NCBI GenBank assembly: GCA_013812995.1
Contig: JACCSL010000420.1
Location: forward strand, 1 to 5,863
Length of the DNA: 5,863 bases
From: Ardenticatenales bacterium
GTDB taxonomy: Bacteria > Chloroflexota > Anaerolineae > Ardenticatenales > Ardenticatenaceae
Direction of reading: 5' to 3'
The translations under genes were made by a program, and so were the position numbers. Shown piece after piece: positions 1-5,863 of the stretch (position 1 is its first letter; each line of letters begins with the position of its first letter). The notes beneath the pieces were generated by a model. The model was given only the letters and a program-made list of their open reading frames with translations, was not told where the DNA came from and ran no database searches.

Positions 1-23
1 GGCTGAGTCAGCAGAGGATATGG

Positions 24-1358
24 CTAAGGATAAATCTTTTCCAGCATTCTTGGGAAGGCTCCTGTCTCTCGGACGTGGGGCAGCCCGCAGATCCAGGCAA
101 CGGTGCGCTCCACGCCCAGCCCAAAGCCCGAGTGAGGCACGGAGCCGTAGCGGCGCAGGTCAAGGTACCACTGGTAGGGGTCGTGGTGCAGACCATGCTC
201 ATCCAGCCGTTGCTCGAGCAGTTCCACACTGGTGGCGCGCTGCCCCCCGCCGACGACCTCGCCATAGCCTTCGGGGGCCAGCAGGTCCACGGAGCGGCTC
301 AGGTGCGGCGCGCCCTCAACGGTTTCCATGTAGAATGCCTTGACCGCTGTCGGGTAGTGATAGACGAAGAGCGGTTTCTCGTACAGCTTGGAGAGCGCGG
401 TCTCGTGCGGCGCGCCGAAGTCGTCGCCCTCTTCCAGGAAGAGCAACTCTCGCTTTGCCAGATCGCTCTCGGCGTTGTACATCTCGCGCAGTTTGAGCGC
501 CGCGTCCTCGTAGGAAATGCGCGGGAAGGGCGGGGCGACTTTCTCCAGGCTGCTGATGTCGCGCTCTACTAGGTGAATCAGGTCCTCGCGATGCTTGTCG
601 ATCACGCGCTCCACGATATAGGAGACGAACTTCTCCTCGATTTCCATCAGATCCTCAAGGGTGCAGAAGGGAATCTCCGGCTCGACCATCCAGAACTCCG
701 TGAGATGGCGGCGCGTCTTGGATTTTTCCGCCCGGAAGGTGGGGCCAAAACAGTAGACGGGGCCAAGGGCAAAGATGTTAGCCTCGTTGTAGAGCTGGCC
801 CGACTGCGAGAGGAAGGCCGACTCCCCGAAGTAGTCCACCTCGAAGAGCGTGGTGGTTCCCTCAACGGCGGCCGGGGTGATGATGGGGTTGTCCACCAGG
901 GTGAAGCCGTTGTTGTCCAGCCAGTCGCGGATCGACTTGATGATCGTGGCGCGAATCCGAAGAATGGCCGCCTGACGCGGGGTGCGAATCCAGAGATGGC
1001 GGTGCTCCATGAGGAAGCCCACCCCGTGCTCCTTGAGCTGGATGGGATAGCCATCCTGCGCGTAGTTGACCACCACGAGGTCCGTCACACTCAACTCGTG
1101 CCCGCCAGGCGCGCGCGGATCTGCTCGCAGGTTGCCCGTCACCTCAACGGAGCTCTCCTGAGTCAGCTTTTCTGCGGCCTCCCAGACCTCATCGGGAACG
1201 TCCTTCTTGGAGAGAACGGTCTGGATGACCCCGGAGCCATCGCGCACCTGGAGAAACTTCAGCTTGCCCTTGTCGGTGCGATTGTAAAGCCAGCCCTTGA
1301 GGGTGACCGATTTCCCTGCGTGCTGAGCCGCATCCTTGATACGAATCCACTCTGCCAT
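24..1358 (-). CDS. asnS: Asparaginyl-tRNA synthetase (class IIb)
   Basis: This cytoplasmic enzyme charges tRNA-Asn with asparagine using ATP. The 444-residue protein has the class IIb order. An N-terminal OB-fold anticodon-binding domain covers about residues 5-98 ([20 protein letters not shown], then VRDGSG). The class II catalytic core follows: motif 1 near 150-167 ([16 protein letters not shown]), [11 protein letters not shown] near 182-192, motif 2 near 209-224 ([16 protein letters not shown]), EVVGGGQR near 367-374, and motif 3 near 411-426 ([16 protein letters not shown]). [12 protein letters not shown] in motif 2 is typical of AsnRS and unlike the archaeal-type AspRS version. The length is normal and the C terminus ([10 protein letters not shown]) is complete, ending in TAG. 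I chose the ATG at 1358 because AAAGGA lies 6 nt upstream. The frame stays open to a TTG at 1376, but using it would place that SD-like sequence inside the coding region. The gene lies 60 nt downstream of the TPR gene on the same strand. No T-box leader is visible. Family assignment is very secure. Confidence 0.97.
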   Translation of the reverse strand: MAEWIRIKDAAQHAGKSVTLKGWLYNRTDKGKLKFLQVRDGSGVIQTVLSKKDVPDEVWEAAEKLTQESSVEVTGNLRADPRAPGGHELSVTDLVVVNYAQDGYPIQLKEHGVGFLMEHRHLWIRTPRQAAILRIRATIIKSIRDWLDNNGFTLVDNPIITPAAVEGTTTLFEVDYFGESAFLSQSGQLYNEANIFALGPVYCFGPTFRAEKSKTRRHLTEFWMVEPEIPFCTLEDLMEIEEKFVSYIVERVIDKHREDLIHLVERDISSLEKVAPPFPRISYEDAALKLREMYNAESDLAKRELLFLEEGDDFGAPHETALSKLYEKPLFVYHYPTAVKAFYMETVEGAPHLSRSVDLLAPEGYGEVVGGGQRATSVELLEQRLDEHGLHHDPYQWYLDLRRYGSVPHSGFGLGVERTVAWICGLPHVRETGAFPRMLEKIYP

Positions 1359-1418
1359 AGAGAGTCCTTTCTGCAAACAGATATTGATAGGTTTATTACA
1401 AATAAGTGCGATAGACAG
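1359..1418 (-). other. AT-rich spacer between the TPR gene and asnS
   Basis: This 60-nt leader is clearly more AT-rich than its surroundings. On the minus strand it holds TGTAAT and CAATAT, weak -10-like hexamers without a convincing -35 element. A small AT-only inverted repeat, TTATT-TGT-AATAA, lies at 1393-1405. There is no GC-rich stem with a U-tract, so I see no intrinsic terminator between the two genes. The spacer could allow read-through from the TPR gene or hold a weak private promoter for asnS. The sequence does not decide between these. Confidence 0.35.
1365..1370 (-). promoter_or_regulatory. Ribosome binding site of asnS
   Basis: On the minus strand the sequence AAAGGA is followed by CTCTCT and then ATG. 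The 6-nt spacing is good for a Shine-Dalgarno site. It decides the start of asnS in favour of the ATG at 1358 over the in-frame TTG at 1376. Confidence 0.8.
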
Positions 1419-2951
1419 CTACTTCTTCAAGGCGGTAAGCGCCTCGGTTAGAACCTCGGGTTCCTGTTCGGCGTCGGGCAGGGCAGCATACTGTTGCCAC
1501 GCCTCGTGGGCACGATGGGGGTCATCTAGCTGTGTCAGAAGGCGGGCTCGGGTGGCAATCGCCTGCCCATAGGTGGGATACAGCTCCAGAGCAATCTCCA
1601 GGTCGTTCAGGGCATTCTCGTAGGCTCCCAGAGCGATGGAGGCCTCGGCGCGCGCCAGGTACGCCTCAATATACTCGTCGTCGATCTCGACTGCCCGATC
1701 CGCATCCAGCCATGCCAGGTGCGGGTGCCCCAACTCGCGGAGAAGTTCACTGCGACTGCGCAGCCGCTCCTCGTCGCGCGGTGCGAGTTCCACCGCCTGA
1801 TCTAGGTAAGCGAGCGCGGCTTCCGCCTGGCCCAATGCCATGAATGTCAGAGCGAGGTTGTACGCGGCAAAGGGATCCTTGTCATCCAGGGCGAGTGCCT
1901 GCTCGTAATCCGCGCGTGCCAACGCAAGCTCATCCACCGCGAAATGCAGGTCGCCCCGCCGGTTGTACCCATCGGCACGGGGGGCAACCTCCAACAGCTT
2001 ATCCAACCACTCACGGGCCACCTCGGGGCGCTCCAGAAAGAGCAGCGCGTCCACCTTGCCGCCCAGGGCTTCCAGATGCTCCGGCTCGTGCGCGAGCACC
2101 ATCTCAAAGTCAGCCAGGGCGCGCTCCGCGTCGTCGTGGTCCAGCAGCGCCTCCGCCCGCAGGAGAAGAAGGTCGTAGTCGTCGGGGCGGGTCTCAGACC
2201 CGCCCTTACCCTCGTTTGCCAGCAATTCATCCAACGCCTGGATTCCCTGGTCAAGATCGCCCATTTCAATAAGCAGCGTGGCGCGCGCCACGTGAAGGGG
2301 GCGCTGCTCTGCCAGCGGCACAGCGGCCAGCCCTTCCTCCAATGTGGTCAGGGCCAGCGCCTGGTCTCGGATGGCAACCGCCGCCTCGGCCAGGGCCACG
2401 TAGGGCGCTGCCTGCTCCGGGTCCAGATCAATGACGGAAGCGTAGTCACTCAGCGCCTTGCCAGGATTGCCCTGCGCGGCGTAGATATCGGCGCGCAGAA
2501 GCAGGGCCTCCAGCATCGTTTCATCGAGGTCCAACGCCTCGTTGAGCCAGGTCAGCGCATTGCCCGGCTGCTTCAGCAGGTGATGAGCACGCGCGGCGGC
2601 TAAATACGGGTCCACTTCCTCCGGGTCCAGCTCGACGGCTGCCCGCGCATGGCGCAGCGCTTTCTGCCCTTGCCCCTGCGCCACGAGCAACTCCGCGAGG
2701 GTGGCGTGGGCCAGCCAGCGACTTTCCTCGTCGGGTTCCACCGCCAGACATTGCTCGTACTGGGCACAGGCTTCCTCTGTCTTGCCCTCGTGGTGGGCCA
2801 ATTCCGCCAGGAGCAACAGCGTCGCGGGGTGTCCCGGTGCGCTCGCCTCAACACGCTCCGCCTCGCGGCGCGCCAGCGCCAGGTCGCCCCGGTCCAGGGC
2901 AGCATGAGCGGCGTCAATTGATTGCTGGGCAAGTGAGGAAAGGGGGCTCAT
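1419..2951 (-). CDS. Tetratricopeptide-repeat (TPR) protein of unknown role
   Basis: The 510-residue protein consists almost wholly of about fourteen helix-turn-helix TPR units. Their approximate boundaries are 7-40, 41-73, 74-110, 111-144, 145-178, 179-212, 215-248, 257-290, 291-323, 324-356, 357-391, 392-424, 425-458 and 459-492. The usual pattern recurs: small residues at helix packing positions, then A-L and D/E-x-A-L-x-L-D/E-P at repeat ends (ARAAVELDP, YASVIDLDP, YEQALALDD, YLDQAVELA). There is no signal peptide, membrane segment or attached catalytic domain, so it is probably a cytoplasmic, strongly acidic protein-binding scaffold. Its partner is unknown. Eight extra residues, K249-P256, sit exactly between two repeats and are encoded by a palindromic repeat. 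The ATG at 2951 has only a weak upstream GAAGAG six nt away. An extended -10 promoter sits about 40 nt upstream. asnS follows 60 nt downstream on the same strand. The TPR fold is certain; the function is not. Confidence 0.9.
   Translation of the reverse strand: MSPLSSLAQQSIDAAHAALDRGDLALARREAERVEASAPGHPATLLLLAELAHHEGKTEEACAQYEQCLAVEPDEESRWLAHATLAELLVAQGQGQKALRHARAAVELDPEEVDPYLAAARAHHLLKQPGNALTWLNEALDLDETMLEALLLRADIYAAQGNPGKALSDYASVIDLDPEQAAPYVALAEAAVAIRDQALALTTLEEGLAAVPLAEQRPLHVARATLLIEMGDLDQGIQALDELLANEGKGGSETRPDDYDLLLLRAEALLDHDDAERALADFEMVLAHEPEHLEALGGKVDALLFLERPEVAREWLDKLLEVAPRADGYNRRGDLHFAVDELALARADYEQALALDDKDPFAAYNLALTFMALGQAEAALAYLDQAVELAPRDEERLRSRSELLRELGHPHLAWLDADRAVEIDDEYIEAYLARAEASIALGAYENALNDLEIALELYPTYGQAIATRARLLTQLDDPHRAHEAWQQYAALPDAEQEPEVLTEALTALKK
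2181..2209. repeat. GC-rich palindromic repeat inside the TPR gene
   Basis: Arms of ten bases, gggcgggtct (2185-2194) and agacccgccc (2196-2205), are perfect inverted repeats around one central base at 2195. The symmetry continues to 2181 and 2209 as gtc/g and t/tac, with two mismatched pairs, giving a 29-nt imperfect palindrome. It is read in frame by the TPR gene as roughly GKGGSETRPD (residues 248-257). It accounts for about eight residues beyond the normal 34-residue TPR spacing. From memory, palindromes of the form GTAGGGGCGGGT...ACCCGCCC(C)TAC are dispersed repeats in some Chloroflexota and other GC-rich genomes. That resemblance is recalled and was not searched. No other copy lies in this window. 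Confidence 0.75.
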
Positions 2952-2983
2952 ATGGCACTCTTCGGGAAGCGTGGTGACACAGG

Positions 2984-3020
2984 TGCGCGCGATTATAGCA
3001 ACAGGGGAGAGAAGAGGGAA
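2984..3020 (-). promoter_or_regulatory. Extended -10 promoter for the TPR gene (and perhaps asnS)
   Basis: On the minus strand, 3000 down to 2992 reads TGCTATAAT: a consensus TATAAT preceded by the TGn extension. The hexamer 17 nt upstream (3020-3015) is TTCCCT, a poor -35 match, which fits an extended -10 promoter. The likely transcription start is the A at about 2984, giving a 5' leader of roughly 33 nt before the ATG at 2951. The -35 region is a pyrimidine tract on this strand. Confidence 0.6.
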
Positions 3021-3056
3021 GCGGTAGAGCGTTGGAGCGGTAGAGCGTTGGAGCGG
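3020..3056. repeat. 16-bp tandem repeat, two copies and a degenerate third
   Basis: The unit ggtagagcgttggagc occurs perfectly at 3023-3038 and again at 3039-3054. The 16-base periodicity is exact from 3020 to 3056. The next bases, to about 3070 (gggagcgtattgaggc), look like a decayed third copy with small indels. The array lies just upstream of the TPR promoter and about 15-30 nt before the point where SDR similarity begins, so it may mark a rearrangement boundary. It is not inside a credible gene. Confidence 0.7.
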
Positions 3057-3085
3057 GAGCGTATTGAGGCGTTGGCACCGCCTTT

Positions 3086-3392
3086 GCTACCGAGCAGCAA
3101 CCCCAGGAGAGCATCGCCGATATCAGCGCGGGGCAACTGGAGCGTACCTTCCGCACCAATATCTTCTCTTATTTCTACATGGCGAAGGCCGCCCTGCCGC
3201 ACCTCAAGGAGGGCAGCACCATCATCAACACGACCTCGGTGGGTCAAGACCTTCGGCGCAGATGTACCCATGAAGCGCCCCGGCCAGCTCGAGGAGGTCG
3301 CGCCCAGCTTTGTCTTCCTTGCCTCAGACGATAGCTCCTACATGACGGGACAGATTCTTCACCCCAACGGCGGCGAGATTATCAACGGTTAG
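3086..3392 (+). pseudogene. Remnant of a short-chain dehydrogenase/reductase (SDR) gene
   Basis: Two stretches of an SDR oxidoreductase survive in different frames. Fragment A (3086-3241) reads from ATEQQPQESIADIS through QLERTFRTNIFSYFYMAKA to GSTIINTTSV, the segment after the NNAA motif of the YghA/YhdF-like SDR group. Fragment B (3243-3389, stop TAG at 3390-3392) reads VKTFGADVPMKRPGQ and ends FVFLASDDSSYMTGQ...HPNGGEIING, the normal family C terminus. Between them, where family members have the YxxxK catalytic pair and the NAVAPGP loop, some 55-60 residues are missing. The frame also shifts, so the lost length is about 2 modulo 3. The N-terminal Rossmann half with the TGxxxGIG cofactor motif is absent too. 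With cofactor and catalytic motifs both gone, activity is ruled out. An open frame from 2952 runs into fragment B, but its first part is not SDR-like. The surviving residues are well preserved, suggesting recent loss. The 3' end overlaps the convergent flippase gene by 11 nt. A sequencing or assembly error could mimic the internal gap, but not the missing N-terminal half as well. Confidence 0.85.
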
Positions 3393-5863
3393 CGCGCAGC
3401 CGCTCGACCAACTGGCGATCCTCCGCACTGAAGGCACGGAGCGCCAGAAGCACGCCCAGATAAATAATCATACTGAGGGGAATCGCGGCCCAGAAGGGCA
3501 GGGGAAAGGCCCAGAGCGGCAGGGCGGAGGCAAGCAGCGCCAGAATCGGTTTACCAAAGAGAGGAAGCCAGGGAATGATCCCAACGCTCTCGCGGATGAG
3601 GTAGTAGAAGGGAAAGAGTAGCGCCACCTCGCTCAGAATGGTCACGGTGGCGGCCCCGTTGATGCCAAAGGAGCGAATCGCAAAGAAGTTACAGATCAGG
3701 TTGAAGAACACGGCCCAGAGATAGGCACGCGTCAGGCTGTGCTGGCGGTTGGCGGCGATGAGCACGTATTGCAGCAGCGAGTTGACGAAGGAGAAGGGGA
3801 GAAACCAGATCAGAATTCGCAGCGCCACCGCCGAGTGAGGCAAAAACTCCTCGCCGCCGAAGGCCCAGACGATGCCCTCGGCGTAGCGCGTTGTGAGCAG
3901 TGCCAGTGGCAGCGCAATCATCAGCAGCCAGCGCACCGAGAAGACCGTGGCCCGCAGCATCGACTCCTTCGCGCCCTGCGCCAGGCGGCTCATCACGGGG
4001 AAGATCGCCAGCGTGAAGGTGCTCGGCAGAATCAGCAGCCCGTCGATGAACTTGTAGGCCACATTGTAGTAGCCGGTCTCGATGTCCCCGCGCTCCTTGC
4101 CCATGATGGGGTCGATCATCACCTGGTCGATGCGGAAGAAGGCGGTTGCCAGGAACTCATTGATCATCAATGGAAAGGCATCCAGGAGCAGGCCGCGCCC
4201 GGCGGGCCGCTCCCAGCGCAGCGCGGGGCGGAAGAGCAGTCGCACGAGCAACACGCTGAGAATCGCCAGCGTGATCACATTCGTGAGGATACTCGTGACC
4301 GCCAGCCCGACAATGCCCATCCCCGCGAGTAGCACCCCGGCCCCCACACTGACCTTGACGAAGGTCGCCACCGTCGAGACCAGCGCGGGAATCTCGAAGC
4401 GCTCATAGGCGCGGAAGACCGCTGTCAGCGCGTCCGACAGGTTGGAGGGAATCAGCCCGAGCGTGAGAAAGAGAATCGCCCACATCTTCTCCGGCTCCAT
4501 CTCGCCGATGAAGCGCGGCCAGAGCCAGAGCAGCGCCAGCAGCAGAGGCATGGCGATGGCATAGAGCATCGCGCGCAGCAGGAGCGTCGTGTTGAGTAGC
4601 CGCGCCGCCGCGCCCCGGTCGCGCGCCGCATCCCGCGTGAGCAGCGTGCCAAGCCCGAAGTTCGTGAAAATGATGAAGTACCACACGAAGGCGATGGCGA
4701 ACGCGTACTGCCCCAGCGCCTCCGGGCCAAGGAAACGCGCCATGAAGGCCGCAAAGACGGTATCCACCGCCTTGTTGAAGAGTTGCAGCGCCATCGGGGC
4801 AAAGGAGTTCTTCGCCACGCGCCGCACATTGCTTTCCTCTTCCTGCTCCTGGTAGATGCGCCCCCAAACCCAGTATGCCCCGCCCAGGCCAATCGCGGCC
4901 ACACCGAGGAAGGAGGCAAAGAACCCAATCTTCACCGCGTCCGGCGAGTACTTCCAGCGCACCACCTGCGACCCCGCGTTGACCCACACCGCGCGAAAGG
5001 CCCCGTTGGCGCGCACGACGGGCAATTCTTTCTCTTCGCCATCCTCTGGCAGGGTAAATGCCCGCCAGCCGGGGAAATACACATCGCTAAACACCAGCCA
5101 CGCCCCCTCGGATGGGTTGATGCTCATTAAAATCTCGTTCGGCGTGTAAGAGATAATCTCGGCGGGGGTGAAGGGAAGGGCGCTACTCAGCATATCCCGC
5201 ATCAGGATGCTGCCCTCCTCTGCCTGGAGGAGCACCTCGTCCTGTGGGTTCAACCCCTGGAGCGTTTCCACCGGAATTTCCTGCTCCTGGATCCCCCAGT
5301 ACGTTCCATTCCCCAGCAGGAACGCCCTTGGTAGCACATCCTCGTTCTCGTAGATGCGCACCTCGTCCTCGTAGGCCAACGTCCAACCGGGCCACTCGAT
5401 GGCCTGGTCCGTCATCATGTAGCGCACATTCAGCAGGTCGAGCAGCTCCTGGTCGGGCGGCGCATCCACGCGCAGCGGCGCGACGCGGTTGTAATCTAGC
5501 TGGTCCTGGCGGCTCACCGCCTGCATGAACTGGACATAATGCTTGAGAATAATCGAGTCGTAGCCCCGAATATCCTCCAGGCCGTACTGCATCCCGCTGT
5601 TCGCGTTGAGAATCGCCCAATCCTTCGTGAGCGTGGTATAGCGCCACGCCCCCGGCTCGTGCCGCTCCGCCAGCCACTGGATGCTTGGCGGTGTGAAGGT
5701 CGCTGCCTCCACCGGCGTCGCAGGCATGAAGCCCCACGCAGCAGCTAGAAGGTCCGCCAGAACGACAAGAAGCACCAGAATTGAAGGTATGGGTTTCCCC
5801 TCTCCTCGAATGGGGAGACTGCGAAGCGTGCCGCTAGGCTGGGAGGGCCGAAGGCCAGGGGAG
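3382..5863 (-). CDS. YfhO-like membrane protein fused to a polysaccharide flippase (5' end cut by window)
   Basis: The reading frame is open to the window edge (826 residues visible, codons from 5862, stop TGA at 3382-3384). The true start therefore lies outside. The first in-frame start-like codon, a GTG at 5775, has no ribosome binding site. Numbering from that GTG, residues 2-16 are a membrane helix. Residues 17-282 form a soluble domain typical of the C-terminal part of YfhO proteins (NANSGMQYGLEDIRGYDS, LLDLLNVRYMMTD, YENEDVLPRAFLLG, FSDVYFPGWRAF). Residues 283-304 are a second helix, and 305-319 a charged linker. Residues 320-797 are a complete MOP-superfamily flippase (Wzx/polysaccharide-synthesis type) with about 12-14 membrane helices and the N-terminal signature AKNSFAPMALQLFNKAVDTV. 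YfhO proteins are GT-C-like and act in extracytoplasmic glycosylation; flippases move undecaprenyl-linked glycans outward. The fusion suggests coupled glycan flipping and transfer in the cytoplasmic membrane. The substrate is unknown. The gene ends tail to tail with the SDR remnant. Confidence 0.88.
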   Translation of the reverse strand, partial: SPGLRPSQPSGTLRSLPIRGEGKPIPSILVLLVVLADLLAAAWGFMPATPVEAATFTPPSIQWLAERHEPGAWRYTTLTKDWAILNANSGMQYGLEDIRGYDSIILKHYVQFMQAVSRQDQLDYNRVAPLRVDAPPDQELLDLLNVRYMMTDQAIEWPGWTLAYEDEVRIYENEDVLPRAFLLGNGTYWGIQEQEIPVETLQGLNPQDEVLLQAEEGSILMRDMLSSALPFTPAEIISYTPNEILMSINPSEGAWLVFSDVYFPGWRAFTLPEDGEEKELPVVRANGAFRAVWVNAGSQVVRWKYSPDAVKIGFFASFLGVAAIGLGGAYWVWGRIYQEQEEESNVRRVAKNSFAPMALQLFNKAVDTVFAAFMARFLGPEALGQYAFAIAFVWYFIIFTNFGLGTLLTRDAARDRGAAARLLNTTLLLRAMLYAIAMPLLLALLWLWPRFIGEMEPEKMWAILFLTLGLIPSNLSDALTAVFRAYERFEIPALVSTVATFVKVSVGAGVLLAGMGIVGLAVTSILTNVITLAILSVLLVRLLFRPALRWERPAGRGLLLDAFPLMINEFLATAFFRIDQVMIDPIMGKERGDIETGYYNVAYKFIDGLLILPSTFTLAIFPVMSRLAQGAKESMLRATVFSVRWLLMIALPLALLTTRYAEGIVWAFGGEEFLPHSAVALRILIWFLPFSFVNSLLQYVLIAANRQHSLTRAYLWAVFFNLICNFFAIRSFGINGAATVTILSEVALLFPFYYLIRESVGIIPWLPLFGKPILALLASALPLWAFPLPFWAAIPLSMIIYLGVLLALRAFSAEDRQLVERLRANR
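5797..5863. repeat. Repeat-like GC-rich segment at the 5' edge of the fusion gene
   Basis: These bases are translated in frame as a Pro/Gly/Arg/Ser-rich stretch (SPGLRPSQPS, then GTLRSLPIRGEG) directly before a membrane helix. It looks unlike the rest of the protein. The DNA carries short inverted repeats: tctcc/ggaga at 5801-5805 and 5814-5818, and ggcc-gaa-ggcc at 5846-5856. Blocks of CCCC and GGGG alternate. From memory, CCCCTCTCC...GGGGAGAG-type elements, read as LPIRGEG-like peptides, are dispersed repeats in several bacterial genomes. The element runs into the window end, so its full extent cannot be seen. It may be an inserted repeat within a loop; ordinary coding sequence is the alternative. 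Confidence 0.4.

Noticed and set aside
2..12. Short palindrome gctga-g-tcagc just past the asnS stop, a possible terminator arm.
   Set aside because: The stem is only five pairs with a one-base centre and no following T-run in view. A ctgagtcagc string also occurs by chance inside asnS near 1158. It lies at the window edge, so it cannot be judged.
1359..1418. A T-box or other riboswitch upstream of asnS, as is common for synthetase genes.
   Set aside because: The spacer is only 60 nt, and no T-box core sequence or terminator hairpin is visible.
573..1451. A 292-codon open frame on the plus strand opposite asnS.
   Set aside because: It is antisense to a certain gene, and its protein has no recognisable domain. 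GC-rich codon bias commonly leaves such shadow frames open.
1944..2603. A 219-codon open frame on the plus strand opposite the TPR gene.
   Set aside because: It is a shadow of the TPR coding sequence, with Gln- and Arg-rich composition, no family resemblance and no ribosome binding site.
2949..2954. Back-to-back start codons in CATATG, suggesting a divergent gene pair.
   Set aside because: The minus-strand ATG starts the TPR gene, but the plus-strand ATG begins only the accidental frame described above.
2952..3392. A 146-codon open frame on the plus strand that could be called a small gene.
   Set aside because: Only its last third is SDR-like. The first part reads through the promoter region and the 16-bp repeats, and the middle reads fragment A of the remnant in the wrong frame. 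It is open by accident of a deletion.
3382..5775. Treating the GTG at 5775 as the real start of the fusion gene, with residues 1-24 as a signal peptide.
   Set aside because: There is no ribosome binding site and the frame stays open upstream to the window edge. In YfhO proteins this helix is the one that precedes the soluble C-terminal domain, so the gene almost certainly continues beyond the window.

Overview
The window looks like chromosomal DNA from a GC-rich bacterium. Chloroflexota is the best guess, with moderate confidence. The guess rests on a YfhO-type domain joined to a lipid-linked-glycan flippase, an AsnRS ending in an [14 protein letters not shown] tail, a long acidic TPR protein, and GC-rich palindromic repeats lying inside reading frames. 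No 16S or other phylogenetic marker is present, so the phylum is inferred, not shown.

Layout from left to right. Positions 1-23 are the end of an intergenic stretch. Positions 24-1358 (minus) encode asparaginyl-tRNA synthetase, asnS. A 60-nt AT-rich spacer follows (1359-1418), holding the asnS ribosome binding site. Positions 1419-2951 (minus) encode a 510-residue protein made almost entirely of TPR repeats, with a near-perfect palindrome translated in frame at a repeat boundary. Positions 2952-3381 contain no intact gene. They hold an extended -10 promoter for the TPR gene, a 16-bp tandem repeat, and most of a broken short-chain dehydrogenase (SDR) remnant on the plus strand (3086-3392). Positions 3382-5863 (minus) hold a large membrane-protein gene cut off by the window edge. 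Its visible part is the C-terminal portion of a YfhO-like protein fused to a complete polysaccharide flippase. It converges with the SDR remnant and overlaps it by 11 nt.

The TPR gene and asnS run in the same direction and could be co-transcribed from the promoter near 2992-3000. No functional link between them can be shown. The YfhO-flippase fusion belongs to cell-envelope glycan export and modification and seems unrelated to its neighbours.

I see no tRNA or rRNA, CRISPR array, transposase, phage gene or defence system. The most interesting items are the YfhO-flippase fusion, the palindromic repeat translated inside the TPR gene, a second repeat-like insertion at the 5' edge of the fusion gene, and the double-deleted SDR fossil.
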